64,000 bases of DNA from positions 144,436 to 208,435 of the forward strand of contig NZ_JAFFQA010000002.1 of assembly GCF_016919065.1 (NCBI RefSeq), written 5' to 3'. This document shows positions 21,180-29,319 of the stretch, one piece after another (within the stretch, counting starts at the first letter, position 1; the number at the start of each line of letters is the position of its first letter). The position numbers and the translations under genes are program-made. The stretch is from Desulfobulbus rhabdoformis. GTDB lineage: Bacteria > Desulfobacterota > Desulfobulbia > Desulfobulbales > Desulfobulbaceae. The notes under the pieces are model-generated. The model was not told the origin of the DNA and did no database searches. It saw nothing but the letters and a program-made list of their open reading frames with translations.

Positions 21180-21195
21180 CCCCCTAGCGTGGGGG
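21180..21195 (+). promoter_or_regulatory. Hairpin masking the typA ribosome-binding site
   Basis: CCCCC (21180-21184) can pair with GGGGG (21191-21195) across a 6-base loop. The G run is the first half of the GGGGGAGGAG Shine-Dalgarno sequence 10 bases before ATG 21205. A similar C5/G5 hairpin precedes the small gene at 23118. It may limit translation initiation, but the stem is only 5 bp. Confidence 0.4.
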
Positions 21196-21204
21196 AGGAG
21201 CAGT

Positions 21205-23004
21205 ATGGATCAGCAGTTTATTCGTAATGTCGCTATTATTGCCCATGTTGACCATGGCAAGACCACCCTGGTTGATCAATTATTCCGCCACAGTGGCATG
21301 TTTCGCGAAAATCAGCAGGTGGAAGAGCGGCTCATGGACTCCATGGACCTGGAGCGTGAGCGTGGTATCACCATTGCTTCGAAAAACGGCTCCTACATGT
21401 ATGGAGACTATCAGGTCAATATCATCGACACGCCAGGCCATGCCGACTTTGGCGGTCAGGTGGAGCGCGTCCTGCGCATGGCTGATGGGGCGGTGTTGCT
21501 GGTCGATGCCCAGGAAGGTCCCATGCCCCAGACCTTTTTTGTGGTAAAGAAGGCCTTAGCTGCCAACCTGCCGATCCTGGTGGTTATCAACAAGATCGAT
21601 AAACCCGCTGCCCGCTGTGACTGGGTTGTTGATCAGGTGTTTGATCTGCTTGACCGACTGGATGCTCCGGACCACATCCTTGATTTTCCCGTGGTCTATG
21701 CCTCTGCCAAGGCCGGTTATGCCATACTTGAGCCCGAAGATGAGGTCACGCCGGAGACGGGTATGCATGCTGTGTCCGATATGATTATTAAGCATGTACC
21801 GCCACCGGCTGGAGATCCCAGTGAGCCGTTGCAGTTGCAGGTCAACACCATTGATTACTCACCCTATCTGGGGCGCCTGGGGATTGGTAAAATTGTCAAC
21901 GGCAGCCTTGATCTGCGCACTCCCCTGGCGGTTGCCCGTCGTGATGGTTCTATTTCTCCGGTACGCATCAATAAGATTTTTGGTTTTAATGGCTCCACCA
22001 AGGTACCGCTGGAGCGTGCTTCCGTGGGCGACATCGTCGCCGTCGCCGGTATGGAGGATGTGACCGTCGGGGTGACCTTTACCGACCCGGCTGATCCCAG
22101 GCCGTTGCCACTCATTGAGATCGATCCGCCGACCATCTCCATGAACTTTATTCCCAACGACTCGCCCTTTGCCGGGCAGGATGGCAAATTTGTCACCTCT
22201 CGTCATCTGGAGGAGCGCCTCACCCGCGAGACCCTCTCCGATGTGGCACTGATGGTGGAGCCGCTCACCGATGGTGTCGGCTATCGGGTTTCCGGTCGTG
22301 GTGAGCTGCACCTCTCCATTCTTATTGAGAAAATGCGGCGTGAGGAGTATGAGTTTCAGGTGACTCGGCCCCAGGTTATCATGCGCGAGATCGACGGCCA
22401 GCTCATGGAGCCCTACGAAGAACTCTCCGTGGATGTGGATGAGCAATATCAGGGTGTGGTCATTGAGAAATTGGGTAAGCTCAAGGGCGTGATGACCGAG
22501 ATGGTGGTGGAAAAAGAGATGGCCAAGATGAAGTTCAAGGTCCCCACCCGTGGGTTATTAGGGTATCGCTCCGTCTTTATGACCGATACCCGCGGCATGG
22601 GGGTGATGAACTATATCTTTGCCGAATGGGGGCCCTATGCAGGCGAGATCCAAAACCGGATCAACGGTGTGATGATCGTTAAAGAGCCCTGTACCACGGT
22701 GGCCTATGCCCTGTTTAACCTTCAGGACCGCGGGAAGCTTTTCCTGCCGCCCGGTATTCCGGTCTATCCGGGCATGATCATCGGCGAGCACTGTCGGCCC
22801 GCCGATCTAATCGTCAACCCCGCGAAAGGAAAAAAATTAACCAACATGCGAGCCTCGGGTTCAGATGAGGCGGTTATCCTCACTCCTCCGGTTGACATGA
22901 GTCTGGAGGACTGCATATCGTATATCAATGATGATGAGCTGGTCGAGGTTACTCCCAAGGCCATTCGTCTGCGCAAACGCAAGGATGCGAAGATCCGGGG
23001 CTAA
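21205..23004 (+). CDS. typA: Ribosome-associated GTPase TypA/BipA
   Basis: 599 residues, the standard length. The G domain shows G1 AHVDHGKTTLVDQL, the switch region with RERGITI, G3 DTPGHADFGG and G4 NKIDKPAAR. Domain II and the EF-G-like domains III and V follow, then the TypA-specific C-terminal domain (about 480-599, with KKLTNMRASGSDEAV). It is a translational GTPase that binds the 70S ribosome and affects 50S assembly and stress adaptation. Start ATG 21205 has a strong Shine-Dalgarno site. A small membrane-protein gene lies 113 bp downstream on the same strand. Confidence 0.97.
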   Translation: MDQQFIRNVAIIAHVDHGKTTLVDQLFRHSGMFRENQQVEERLMDSMDLERERGITIASKNGSYMYGDYQVNIIDTPGHADFGGQVERVLRMADGAVLLVDAQEGPMPQTFFVVKKALAANLPILVVINKIDKPAARCDWVVDQVFDLLDRLDAPDHILDFPVVYASAKAGYAILEPEDEVTPETGMHAVSDMIIKHVPPPAGDPSEPLQLQVNTIDYSPYLGRLGIGKIVNGSLDLRTPLAVARRDGSISPVRINKIFGFNGSTKVPLERASVGDIVAVAGMEDVTVGVTFTDPADPRPLPLIEIDPPTISMNFIPNDSPFAGQDGKFVTSRHLEERLTRETLSDVALMVEPLTDGVGYRVSGRGELHLSILIEKMRREEYEFQVTRPQVIMREIDGQLMEPYEELSVDVDEQYQGVVIEKLGKLKGVMTEMVVEKEMAKMKFKVPTRGLLGYRSVFMTDTRGMGVMNYIFAEWGPYAGEIQNRINGVMIVKEPCTTVAYALFNLQDRGKLFLPPGIPVYPGMIIGEHCRPADLIVNPAKGKKLTNMRASGSDEAVILTPPVDMSLEDCISYINDDELVEVTPKAIRLRKRKDAKIRG

Positions 23005-23027
23005 TACCTTTACCGGTTAGGACGTAT

Positions 23028-23110
23028 CGGCCGCCATCCCCCATGGGGATGATGGCGCCGTGGTAGTGCTTCAGCTGAGAGGCGGCCGAATCAAGGCCCC
23101 CTTTTGGGGG
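23028..23110 (+). promoter_or_regulatory. Structured leader before the small UGA-containing gene
   Basis: The 113-bp space after typA holds several strong pairings. An outer stem TCGGCCGCC / GGCGGCCGA spans about 23028-23090. Inside it lies CATCCCC-CAT-GGGGATG. Alternatively GCCATC..CCCC pairs with GGGGATGATGGC, which would break the outer stem. A CCCCC-TTTT-GGGGG hairpin (23097-23110) abuts or covers the Shine-Dalgarno site before ATG 23118. Competing folds next to a ribosome site suggest cis regulation, but I match it to no known riboswitch. Confidence 0.4.
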
Positions 23111-23117
23111 AGGGCGT

Positions 23118-23285
23118 ATGAATGAGTTGATTGGGATTGGTGTCGCCATTGTGGCGGCCATACTTACTTTTGTGATCATCATGCGCCGCACCGGTGGCGA
23201 GTGCATGCCCTGACTGCTGATGTATGGTTCCGCAGGTGCGGGACTTGTTGCTTACCTGCTCTTACAGGCGCTCCTGAACCCATAG
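23118..23285 (+). CDS. Small two-helix membrane protein with in-frame UGA, candidate selenoprotein (CxxU)
   Basis: ATG 23118 has a GGGGGAGGG ribosome site. The frame reads 31 codons with one membrane helix (IGIGVAIVAAILTFVII), then TGGECMP, then TGA (23211-23213), then 23 more codons in the same frame with a second hydrophobic helix (GLVAYLLLQALL), ending at TAG 23283-23285. If UGA is read as selenocysteine the 55-residue product has C29-M-P-U32, a CxxU redox motif between two helices. A hairpin with a GG-containing apical loop starts 13 bases after the UGA (23226-23245). What is seen: frame, motif and hairpin. What is inferred: Sec insertion. The alternative is a plain 31-residue single-helix protein ending at the TGA. 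I recognise no family. Confidence 0.6.
23226..23245 (+). promoter_or_regulatory. Putative bacterial SECIS hairpin
   Basis: Bases 23227-23233 (GTTCCGC) pair with 23238-23244 (GCGGGAC) in a 7-bp stem including one G-U pair; a G-U closing pair at 23226/23245 can extend it. The apical loop is AGGU (23234-23237). It lies 20 bases after the UGA at 23211-23213, inside the 16-37 base window of the published bacterial SECIS model, with G at loop position 2 as that model requires. The GCAGGU core also occurs in the E. coli fdhF SECIS element. Confidence 0.5.
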
Positions 23286-23426
23286 GGCATCTTGAATAAT
23301 TGCTTTTTCTGCCAATCTCGGCGTCCCGCGAAAAATTTTATCCTCGGTATATCTTGTATATGCCTGCGGTAAAATTTTTTCGCAATCCTTGGTCTTGATT
23401 GAAAAATCTAATTATTCAAGACACCC
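23285..23426. mobile_element. MITE-like element, copy 2 (142 bp)
   Basis: Ends GGGCATCTTGAATAATT and AATTATTCAAGACACCC, flanked by the direct repeat CATA (23281-23284 and 23427-23430). It lacks the CGGAGTCT/CGCTTACC blocks of copies 1 and 3, so it is shorter, but keeps the central AAATTTTATCCTCGG and CTGCGGTAAAATTTTT pair. The insertion lies at the TAG stop of the small gene: restoring the empty site (CATAG) leaves the same stop, so the element did not truncate that frame. Confidence 0.85.
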
Positions 23427-23580
23427 CATAGCAGTAATTGGGGGAAAGTGGCAGGGCATCCTTTGTATCTCCCCCCTGAAGTCGGAACATGTATCGGTGC
23501 ATTGCAGACGGCTTTTCATGTGCTGAAACATGTGCCCGGAGTCGGGGATATTTTTTAAGAATGGATTTTTGTGAGGGGCC

Positions 23581-24438
23581 ATGAGTGCCGGTCATTCATC
23601 CCAGCCACTGCTTTCTTCGCGGGAGACGCTGGCGGTTATAACAGCACGTGTGAAGGAGCGACGGCTGTATGAGGCACGATTCCTCAGCCGTCAACTGGGA
23701 CAGGGGTTGACAGCGGAGCAGCGGGCAACACTGGATGAGCAACTCAATAAAAGTCTGGGCCAAGTCGAACAACTGCACGCCGAGGCAAAAGCAGCGTTTA
23801 CCTCGGGCAACTATGAACGTGCAGGAATCCTGTACAGTCAGATAAAAGCTGTGGCCATCGATGTGCCAGGCGTCAGAGAAGAGCTTCAGGCCTTGCGCGG
23901 TGCCACGGCTTTGGCGCAACGCTTTGTCCCGGCCGAGAAGCCGGTTGCACAAGATAAACGGCAAGATGATGCAGAGGCTTCAGCGTCTATGGAGATTCTT
24001 ACCGCTCCTGGAGCAACTCAGGAGCCTCCCCCCGTATCCCGAAAAAAAAATGTGTCTTCCGGGACCTTCTTTCTCCTTCCCCGGTCCATTGATCGCAAAT
24101 GGCTGCTTAGCGGAATCGGCCTCCTGCTTCTTGGGGGGGGATTCTTTGTTCTTTTTCAGCAGGGAGATGCGCCACCGTCTAGCGCCTCTTCCACCCCTGA
24201 TACACCTCCCTCCAAGGCTGTTGCACTCATCAAGTCGGTACCCAAGCAGGCGAAAGTCATCAAGGGGGACTCGGATGCAAAGGTGACAGTAACAACAGCT
24301 GAAACCCACGCAGAGGCTGAGGCTCCTTCGATTTCCCAGGAGCCTGCCTCCCCCCAGAGCGAACCAGTGGAAACGCCTGAAAAACCAGTGGCCCCCACCA
24401 GTCCTGCACTCAACCTAGGTGGATTGCAGATCGAGTAG
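23581..24438 (+). CDS. Single-pass membrane protein of unknown function
   Basis: 285 residues with GTG-AGGGGCC-ATG spacing at the start. The first 130 residues are predicted helical and charged, with a TPR-like stretch (AAFTSGNYERAGILYSQIKAV). One membrane helix follows at about 175-195 (WLLSGIGLLLLGGGFFVLF). The C-terminal 90 residues are a low-complexity Pro/Ser/Glu/Ala-rich tail ending in LNLGGLQIE. There is no signal peptide, so the N-terminal domain is probably cytoplasmic and the tail periplasmic. I do not recognise the family. It is transcribed from the 155-bp space after MITE copy 2. Confidence 0.75.
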   Translation: MSAGHSSQPLLSSRETLAVITARVKERRLYEARFLSRQLGQGLTAEQRATLDEQLNKSLGQVEQLHAEAKAAFTSGNYERAGILYSQIKAVAIDVPGVREELQALRGATALAQRFVPAEKPVAQDKRQDDAEASASMEILTAPGATQEPPPVSRKKNVSSGTFFLLPRSIDRKWLLSGIGLLLLGGGFFVLFQQGDAPPSSASSTPDTPPSKAVALIKSVPKQAKVIKGDSDAKVTVTTAETHAEAEAPSISQEPASPQSEPVETPEKPVAPTSPALNLGGLQIE

Positions 24439-24452
24439 TGTGACGTTGGCTT

Positions 24453-24493
24453 TATCCCCCTCAAGGGGATACTGCCCAATCTTATTTGGGCAG
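24453..24493. terminator. Two adjacent hairpins between convergent genes
   Basis: TATCCCC/GGGGATA (24453-24471) and CTGCCCAA/TTGGGCAG (24472-24493) form back-to-back stems between the gene ending at 24438 and the NUDIX gene ending at 24482. Neither is followed by a T run, so intrinsic termination is uncertain; they could protect 3' ends of both transcripts. Confidence 0.4.
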
Positions 24494-24922
24494 CTCACCT
24501 GTTTCTTTATAGTTGAAATAATCGCTGAGTATCTGGGCGTGATCAAAAACAAGGGAGGGCAGGGTGTCGGCGAAGAAAATATCCGCTTTTTGGGCATCGT
24601 CGGCTGCCACCGGTTTGCCACTTGCTGTGGCAATAAACACGGTTGAGGCGGTATGCTGACGGGCATCCCGCTTCGGGTCGGAGTAGGTGTGCAACTGGCG
24701 AATCAGTTCAACCTCTAACCCCGTCTCCTCTTTGGCCTCTCTTTGGGCCGCATTTTCATAAGATTCCCCATAATCGACAAAACCACCAGGGATGGCCCAG
24801 CCATAGGGTGGGTTTTTGCGCTCTATGAGAACGATACCACCTTCGGTCTCAATGATGATATCAACTGTAGGCGTAGGGTTGCGATAGACAGTAATCGAGC
24901 TGCCGCAGCTGGGGCATTGCAT
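24482..24922 (-). CDS. NUDIX hydrolase with N-terminal zinc ribbon-like Cys pair
   Basis: 146 residues from ATG 24922, which has AGGAG upstream (the frame is open further but without support). The N-terminus [14 protein letters not shown] is a half zinc ribbon, as in ADP-ribose/NADH pyrophosphatase-like proteins. The NUDIX box is [26 protein letters not shown], the standard G-x5-E-x7-REUxEExGU pattern, and the preceding WAIPGG is typical. Likely cleaves a nucleoside diphosphate derivative. Its neighbour upstream on the same strand is a HAD hydrolase 74 bp away. Confidence 0.93.
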   Translation of the reverse strand: MQCPSCGSSITVYRNPTPTVDIIIETEGGIVLIERKNPPYGWAIPGGFVDYGESYENAAQREAKEETGLEVELIRQLHTYSDPKRDARQHTASTVFIATASGKPVAADDAQKADIFFADTLPSLVFDHAQILSDYFNYKETGELPK

Positions 24923-24996
24923 GATGGAACTCCTGGGAAAGGTTCTTTTTTGTCGGGAATCTTGAAGACGGGGTGAGCTTCCAGAGCCCCGCGAGG

Positions 24997-25575
24997 TTAA
25001 AAGCAAAGCGTGCGAATTTCCTCCCAGCTCTCCACCGAGGGAAGTTCATGCTTGTGTTTATTCCAGGGCTGGCTGAAAACGATTGACTGAATCCCTGCCT
25101 GGTGCATCTGCATGCAGGTTTCGGCGCGGTCGTCGATAAAGGCTCGAAGTCCGAGCTGGCGGATATGGCGCACCTTGTCATCGTGATCTCCCATGGCCAC
25201 AACCTGCATTTGCTGGTAGATCTCGGGGGCAAAGAGCTGCGCAAGCCAGTCATGCACAGGCTGAGCCAGGGGGCGGGCCGTGACGATGGTGACCTTGGCT
25301 CGAGCACTGAGTTCACTCAACACCTCCACCGAACCGGGCATGGGGAGTAGTCCTGTGCCCACCGAGTCTTTTAAGATCTGGTAAAAGATCGCCTCGGCAA
25401 TATCCGTTCGCATGTCCAGGCAGTGTTCCACCGTGAAATCAGTTATGTTCTCAGGGAGAATACCACAGAGATCGTACTGCTCGCAGGCAAGGCGAATAAA
25501 GGCTTCTACGGTATCTGCGATAACCCCGTCAAAATCAAAGCCGATTTCAGCGGGATGAATTTTTTCAGTGACCAT
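24997..25575 (-). CDS. HAD-superfamily hydrolase, 5'-nucleotidase-like
   Basis: 192 residues from ATG 25575 with AGGAAA upstream. Motif I is [12 protein letters not shown] (nucleophile and acid Asp), motif [11 protein letters not shown], and the motif III/IV region is [14 protein letters not shown] and [11 protein letters not shown]. The helical cap lies between motifs I and II. This pattern fits the 5'-(3')-deoxyribonucleotidase-like / NagD-unrelated branch of HAD phosphatases that act on small phosphates. Substrate unknown. It is transcribed on the minus strand just after a terminator that ends the OB-fold gene. Confidence 0.88.
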   Translation of the reverse strand: MVTEKIHPAEIGFDFDGVIADTVEAFIRLACEQYDLCGILPENITDFTVEHCLDMRTDIAEAIFYQILKDSVGTGLLPMPGSVEVLSELSARAKVTIVTARPLAQPVHDWLAQLFAPEIYQQMQVVAMGDHDDKVRHIRQLGLRAFIDDRAETCMQMHQAGIQSIVFSQPWNKHKHELPSVESWEEIRTLCF

Positions 25576-25591
25576 GTCTTGTTTCCTGCTA

Positions 25592-25626
25592 TAAAAAAAA
25601 CGGATCCCGTGGGGATGGATCCGTTT
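25592..25626 (-). terminator. Rho-independent terminator of the OB-fold gene
   Basis: On the minus strand AAACGGATCC (25626-25617) pairs with GGATCCGTTT (25607-25598) and runs into a T tract formed by the A run 25593-25600. It separates the exported OB-fold gene from the HAD gene. Confidence 0.85.
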
Positions 25627-25648
25627 CGTTGGTGTCATGGATTCAGGA

Positions 25649-26476
25649 TTATTCTTCGATAGTGGCATTCTCAACAATGACTTCGTACTTGTAACCAGCC
25701 CCAAAATCACGCTCAAAATTGAGTGTGCCCTTGATGGTAATGATCGAGCCTTCAGTTGGATCATCCATGGAGGTCACCACCAGGTCGTGGTGGTTCTTTA
25801 AGGGGTTACCGGTCCCATCCTGGAGGTGAATCCAGTTTTTTCCCATGATCATACGGGAGACCTTCATGACCTTGCCGCGAACCCGAACATCTTTCCCCTG
25901 TAGTTCTTTGCCTTGTTCAAAGCATTCCCCCACCGTGTAGCTGTTCTCTCCGCTTGCCTTGACCACGCTGACATCGGCGGAGGGGACGATGGCACCCGCG
26001 CTGCCGGCGGAGCTGCCGGAGGCCATGACATTGCTGCTACCATGGGGTTGCTTCTGCTCGGCTGCCAGAGCTGCGGCAAAGCCACCCTCCGCTTCGGCAG
26101 GGGCTTTCGCGCTGCTCGTCTTCTTTTCGACTCCAGGCGAGAAGATAATCGTCTCAAAGGTGCGGTTCAGGGTTTTTGAGGTGAAATTGGGCATGGTCAT
26201 GCCGGGGGCGCAGCTCACCGTTTCTCCTACTTTCACCGGTGTCTGGGGGATGGCCACCCATATGTTCCCCTGCTTGGCGTGTAATAGCAAATAGGTATAG
26301 CCGCCGCTGTCCATTGTTTCTGTAATTGTCCCCTGAAGGGCCACACCATCCAGTGGGGCCTGTATTGGCGGTTTGCCGACCTCGGCTGAAACGGGCGAGG
26401 TGGCCAGCGCCACGGAGGGGGCTACAAGGCTGAGGGTGAGTGCGGTATGGATCAGTATTTTAGGCATAGAAGACAT
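25649..26476 (-). CDS. Exported protein with two OB-fold-like domains
   Basis: 275 residues. ATG 26476 has GGAGAG upstream and begins a signal peptide (HTALTLSLVAPSVALATSP). The first domain (about 45-115, LDGVALQGTITETMDSGGYTYLLLHAKQGNIWVAIP) and the second (about 175-275, GKDVRVRGKVMKVSRMIMGKNWIHLQDGTG) both show the strand pattern of nucleic-acid-binding-type OB folds. A flexible Ala/Glu/Ser linker separates them. OB folds exported to the periplasm occur in several Desulfobacterota and bind metals or small ligands rather than DNA. The domain order and signal peptide are seen; function is unknown. A rho-independent terminator follows. Confidence 0.78.
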   Translation of the reverse strand: MSSMPKILIHTALTLSLVAPSVALATSPVSAEVGKPPIQAPLDGVALQGTITETMDSGGYTYLLLHAKQGNIWVAIPQTPVKVGETVSCAPGMTMPNFTSKTLNRTFETIIFSPGVEKKTSSAKAPAEAEGGFAAALAAEQKQPHGSSNVMASGSSAGSAGAIVPSADVSVVKASGENSYTVGECFEQGKELQGKDVRVRGKVMKVSRMIMGKNWIHLQDGTGNPLKNHHDLVVTSMDDPTEGSIITIKGTLNFERDFGAGYKYEVIVENATIEE

Positions 26477-26590
26477 GAAACTCTCCAGGTGAAAGAACGT
26501 GGGTAAATCTGCAGGGACTTCAGCAGACGATGCCCCTGTGGAATTCGTATCGCTTCAAGCTATTTCTTGTAAGGAGACCTGTGATGCCTG

Positions 26591-27130
26591 TCAACCAGGG
26601 ATGGCATTCGGAAAGAGCTCATCGAGTTTGGCTTTGATCGCCCTGCCCCAGACCTGATAGCCTCGGGTGGAGAGGTGAACCTGATCGTTGAGAAAGCCTG
26701 GATGGGTGATGGGGAGACAGTGTTCATTGAACGGTCCAACCGTATCAAGAAAGTGACAGTTTTCAACACCGGCCGCTGCCTCGGCCAACTCCTGGTTGAC
26801 CTCTTCCAGGTCATGGGTGGCAACAATGGGCATGGGCATAAGCGAGTTGACGATAATGGGACTCTCTGGGTAACAGAGGCGCAACCGTTGCAGCATGGTG
26901 GTGAGGATGGTGGGAAACAGGCGGTAGCCAAAAAGCAGGTTGTTGGTTCCCGACTGGATCAATATCACATTCGGGTCAGGGTAGGCTTCTATCTCATCCA
27001 TCAGACGGGCAGACAACTCCTCGGTCATCTCTCCGGCAATCCCCCGGTTGATGACCGCAACCTCCGGAAGGTGGCTTGGCCAGTCCCCCCATTCCACCAA
27101 CGAATCTCCAAGCATGAGTAAGGTAATCAT
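26591..27130 (-). CDS. GDSL-type SGNH esterase/lipase
   Basis: 179 residues from ATG 27130 (an upstream in-frame start at 27163 would overlap glgX). Block I is LLMLGDSLVEWG with the nucleophile Ser, block II has Gly in NRGIAG, block III Asn in IQSGTNN and block V Asp/His in NDQVHLSTRG, together a complete SGNH set. It starts 7 bp after glgX and has AGGA within the glgX stop region, so glgX-esterase is one operon. No signal peptide: a cytoplasmic acyl or acetyl esterase is likely. Confidence 0.9.
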   Translation of the reverse strand: MITLLMLGDSLVEWGDWPSHLPEVAVINRGIAGEMTEELSARLMDEIEAYPDPNVILIQSGTNNLLFGYRLFPTILTTMLQRLRLCYPESPIIVNSLMPMPIVATHDLEEVNQELAEAAAGVENCHFLDTVGPFNEHCLPITHPGFLNDQVHLSTRGYQVWGRAIKAKLDELFPNAIPG

Positions 27131-27137
27131 AAAATTC

Positions 27138-29222
27138 CTATGGTTGTGACTGCAGGACAACACAGCCCATATTGGCGACAGATGCTTTTTGGCCGCACTT
27201 TACCGTATTCGCCCGGTCCGGGTCAACGAAGTCTCGAGGTCCACTTTTGCCGGTATCGATAAGACGCACCCAGTGACGGTTCCGTGGTGCCAGGGGCAGG
27301 GTAAAAACCGCGGGTGTATAGGGGTGCATGTTGAGCATGACAAAAAAATCATCATCGGTGGGCGTGAGGGACTCGCCGCTTAAGAGAAAGGCCAGGGTAC
27401 GACACCCTGGCGACCAGTCCTGACTTCCTGGCGTAAGCCCTTGCCAGGTTATCTGCAGCCCATGTTCGTCAGCGTGACTTTCGGTGGAGTGAGGGAAAAA
27501 ATCCTCACGTCGAAAGATAGGATGCGCTTTGCGCAATGCTATGAGTTTTTGAAAAAATCGTCGCAAGTAGCGATTTTTTTTCGCAAGGCTCCAGTCAAGC
27601 CAACTGATGGGGTTGTCCTGGCACCAGGCATTGTTATTTCCTAACTGGCTGCGTCCAAATTCATCTCCAGCCACCAGCATAGGAACGCCCTGGGAGAGCA
27701 GCAGGATCGTGGCCATGGTCCGTTGGCGGCGAGAGCGTAGCCGCAGAATTGCCTTGTTGGCTGTTGGTCCCTCAATGCCCGAATTCCAACTGTTGTTGTT
27801 ATTGTCACCGTCCCGGTTGTGTTCCCCGTTGTCCAGGTTGTGCTTTTCGTTAAAGCTGACCAAATCAGCAAGGGTAAAGCCGTCGTGGCTGGTGATGAAG
27901 TTAATCGAGTTAGCAGGGCTGCGGCCGTTTGCCTGATAGAGATCAGAACTTCCGGCTATACGTGTGGCCACAGCAGGTACCAACCCCTCCCGGCCGCAAC
28001 AGAATCCTCGAATGTCGTCACGAAAGCGTCCATTCCACTCGGCCCACCTGGGATGGGGGGAAAAACTCCCCACCTGATAGAGGCCTGCAGCATCCCAGGC
28101 TTCAGCAATGATTTTGGTGTCGGCCAAAATCGGATCTTCGGCAATCATCTCCACCACCGGAGGATTGGCCAATACCTGCCCTTGCGAGTCACGACCAAGA
28201 ATGGAAGCCAGGTCAAAGCGAAAGCCATCCACATGCATTTCCATGACCCACCAGTGCAGCGCATCGAGGATCAGGTTGCGGACTATGGGCTGGTTACAGT
28301 TACAGGTGTTGCCGCAGCCAGAGTAGTTGAGATAATCCCTGGTCCAGGGATCAAGCAGATAATAGATGGTGTTGTCGATGCCTCTGAAGCTGGTGGTGGG
28401 GCCATCCGACCCGCCTTCAGCCGTGTGGTTGTAGACAATGTCTAAAATGACCTCGATGCCAGCCCGGTGCAGGGCTTTGACCATATCGCGGAATTCGTTG
28501 AGGGGTGCTTGCAGGTCGCTGCTGTAGCCTGACTTGGGGGCAAAGAAAGAGAGAGGGCTATAGCCCCAGAAATTTTTTAGATGCTCTCCGGTAAAGGGGT
28601 TTGTAAAAATCGGTTCATTTTCGTTGAACTCCGTTACCGGCATCAATTCCACCGCTGTTATTCCTAGCTGCTTCAGGTAGCCTGTTTTTTCACGGAGCCC
28701 CTTAAATGTTCCCGGAGCAGTGACCATGGACGAGGCATGCCGGGTGAAGCCGCGAACGTGGAGCTCATAAATGATGGTATCTTTGAGCGGAATGTTGAGA
28801 GGCCGATCCCCCTCCCAATCATAAGGTTCCGGGCCGGGAAGGCAGCAAGGGAAACTTCCCAGGCAGGTTCGTTCCTTTCCCCAGGCCGGTGAGATGATCT
28901 GTTTTGCATAGGGGTCAAGCAGCACCCGTTCGGGATCGTAGGCGTGCCCGGATTCTTGGGGGGCATGGACTCCATCTATGCTGTAGCCGTAGCGCAGACC
29001 AGGCGGCGGATTGCGCAAAAGAATATGCCAGATATCTCCGGTTTTATTACGCTTGGGATCAAGCTTTATCTCGCTTGTGTCCATTGCCTCTTCGCTCAGC
29101 GCCAGAACCAGGCTGACTGCGGTGGCGTTGCGGGAGAAGAGTGCGAAGTTTATTCCCTGCGGGGTGATGGTGTTGCCAAGCGGCAGGGGAATGCCAGTGT
29201 CGGTGCGGAAAGTGATTTTCAT
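27138..29222 (-). CDS. glgX: Glycogen debranching enzyme GlgX-like (GH13)
   Basis: 694 residues from ATG 29222; an upstream in-frame ATG at 29261 adds 13 poorly supported residues. The N-terminal CBM48/E-set domain (about 1-120) leads into a GH13 barrel with IYELHVRGF, DIVYNHTAEG, nucleophile Asp in DGFRFDLASILGRD, acid Glu in IIAEAWDAAG and HD in ITSHDGFTL. It cleaves alpha-1,6 branches in limit dextrin or converts related glucans. It is co-transcribed with a GDSL esterase. No other glycogen gene is in the window. Confidence 0.94.
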   Translation of the reverse strand: MKITFRTDTGIPLPLGNTITPQGINFALFSRNATAVSLVLALSEEAMDTSEIKLDPKRNKTGDIWHILLRNPPPGLRYGYSIDGVHAPQESGHAYDPERVLLDPYAKQIISPAWGKERTCLGSFPCCLPGPEPYDWEGDRPLNIPLKDTIIYELHVRGFTRHASSMVTAPGTFKGLREKTGYLKQLGITAVELMPVTEFNENEPIFTNPFTGEHLKNFWGYSPLSFFAPKSGYSSDLQAPLNEFRDMVKALHRAGIEVILDIVYNHTAEGGSDGPTTSFRGIDNTIYYLLDPWTRDYLNYSGCGNTCNCNQPIVRNLILDALHWWVMEMHVDGFRFDLASILGRDSQGQVLANPPVVEMIAEDPILADTKIIAEAWDAAGLYQVGSFSPHPRWAEWNGRFRDDIRGFCCGREGLVPAVATRIAGSSDLYQANGRSPANSINFITSHDGFTLADLVSFNEKHNLDNGEHNRDGDNNNNSWNSGIEGPTANKAILRLRSRRQRTMATILLLSQGVPMLVAGDEFGRSQLGNNNAWCQDNPISWLDWSLAKKNRYLRRFFQKLIALRKAHPIFRREDFFPHSTESHADEHGLQITWQGLTPGSQDWSPGCRTLAFLLSGESLTPTDDDFFVMLNMHPYTPAVFTLPLAPRNRHWVRLIDTGKSGPRDFVDPDRANTVKCGQKASVANMGCVVLQSQP

Positions 29223-29319
29223 CTTGAAATAATAATCATTATTATTATAGTGAAAGAGCATGCATTAGAGTGCATGATACTTGTTTGTCCGTCATTTTCA
29301 AACTGTCATGGAGGTAGAT

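Noticed and set aside
23220..23285. Separate 21-residue ORF starting at ATG 23220 after the UGA
   Set aside because: No ribosome site; the shared frame, helix pair and CxxU position make one readthrough product more likely.
29229..29250. AT palindrome AATAATAATCATTATTATT upstream of glgX
   Set aside because: Simple AT repeats form such symmetry by chance; no operator type recognised.
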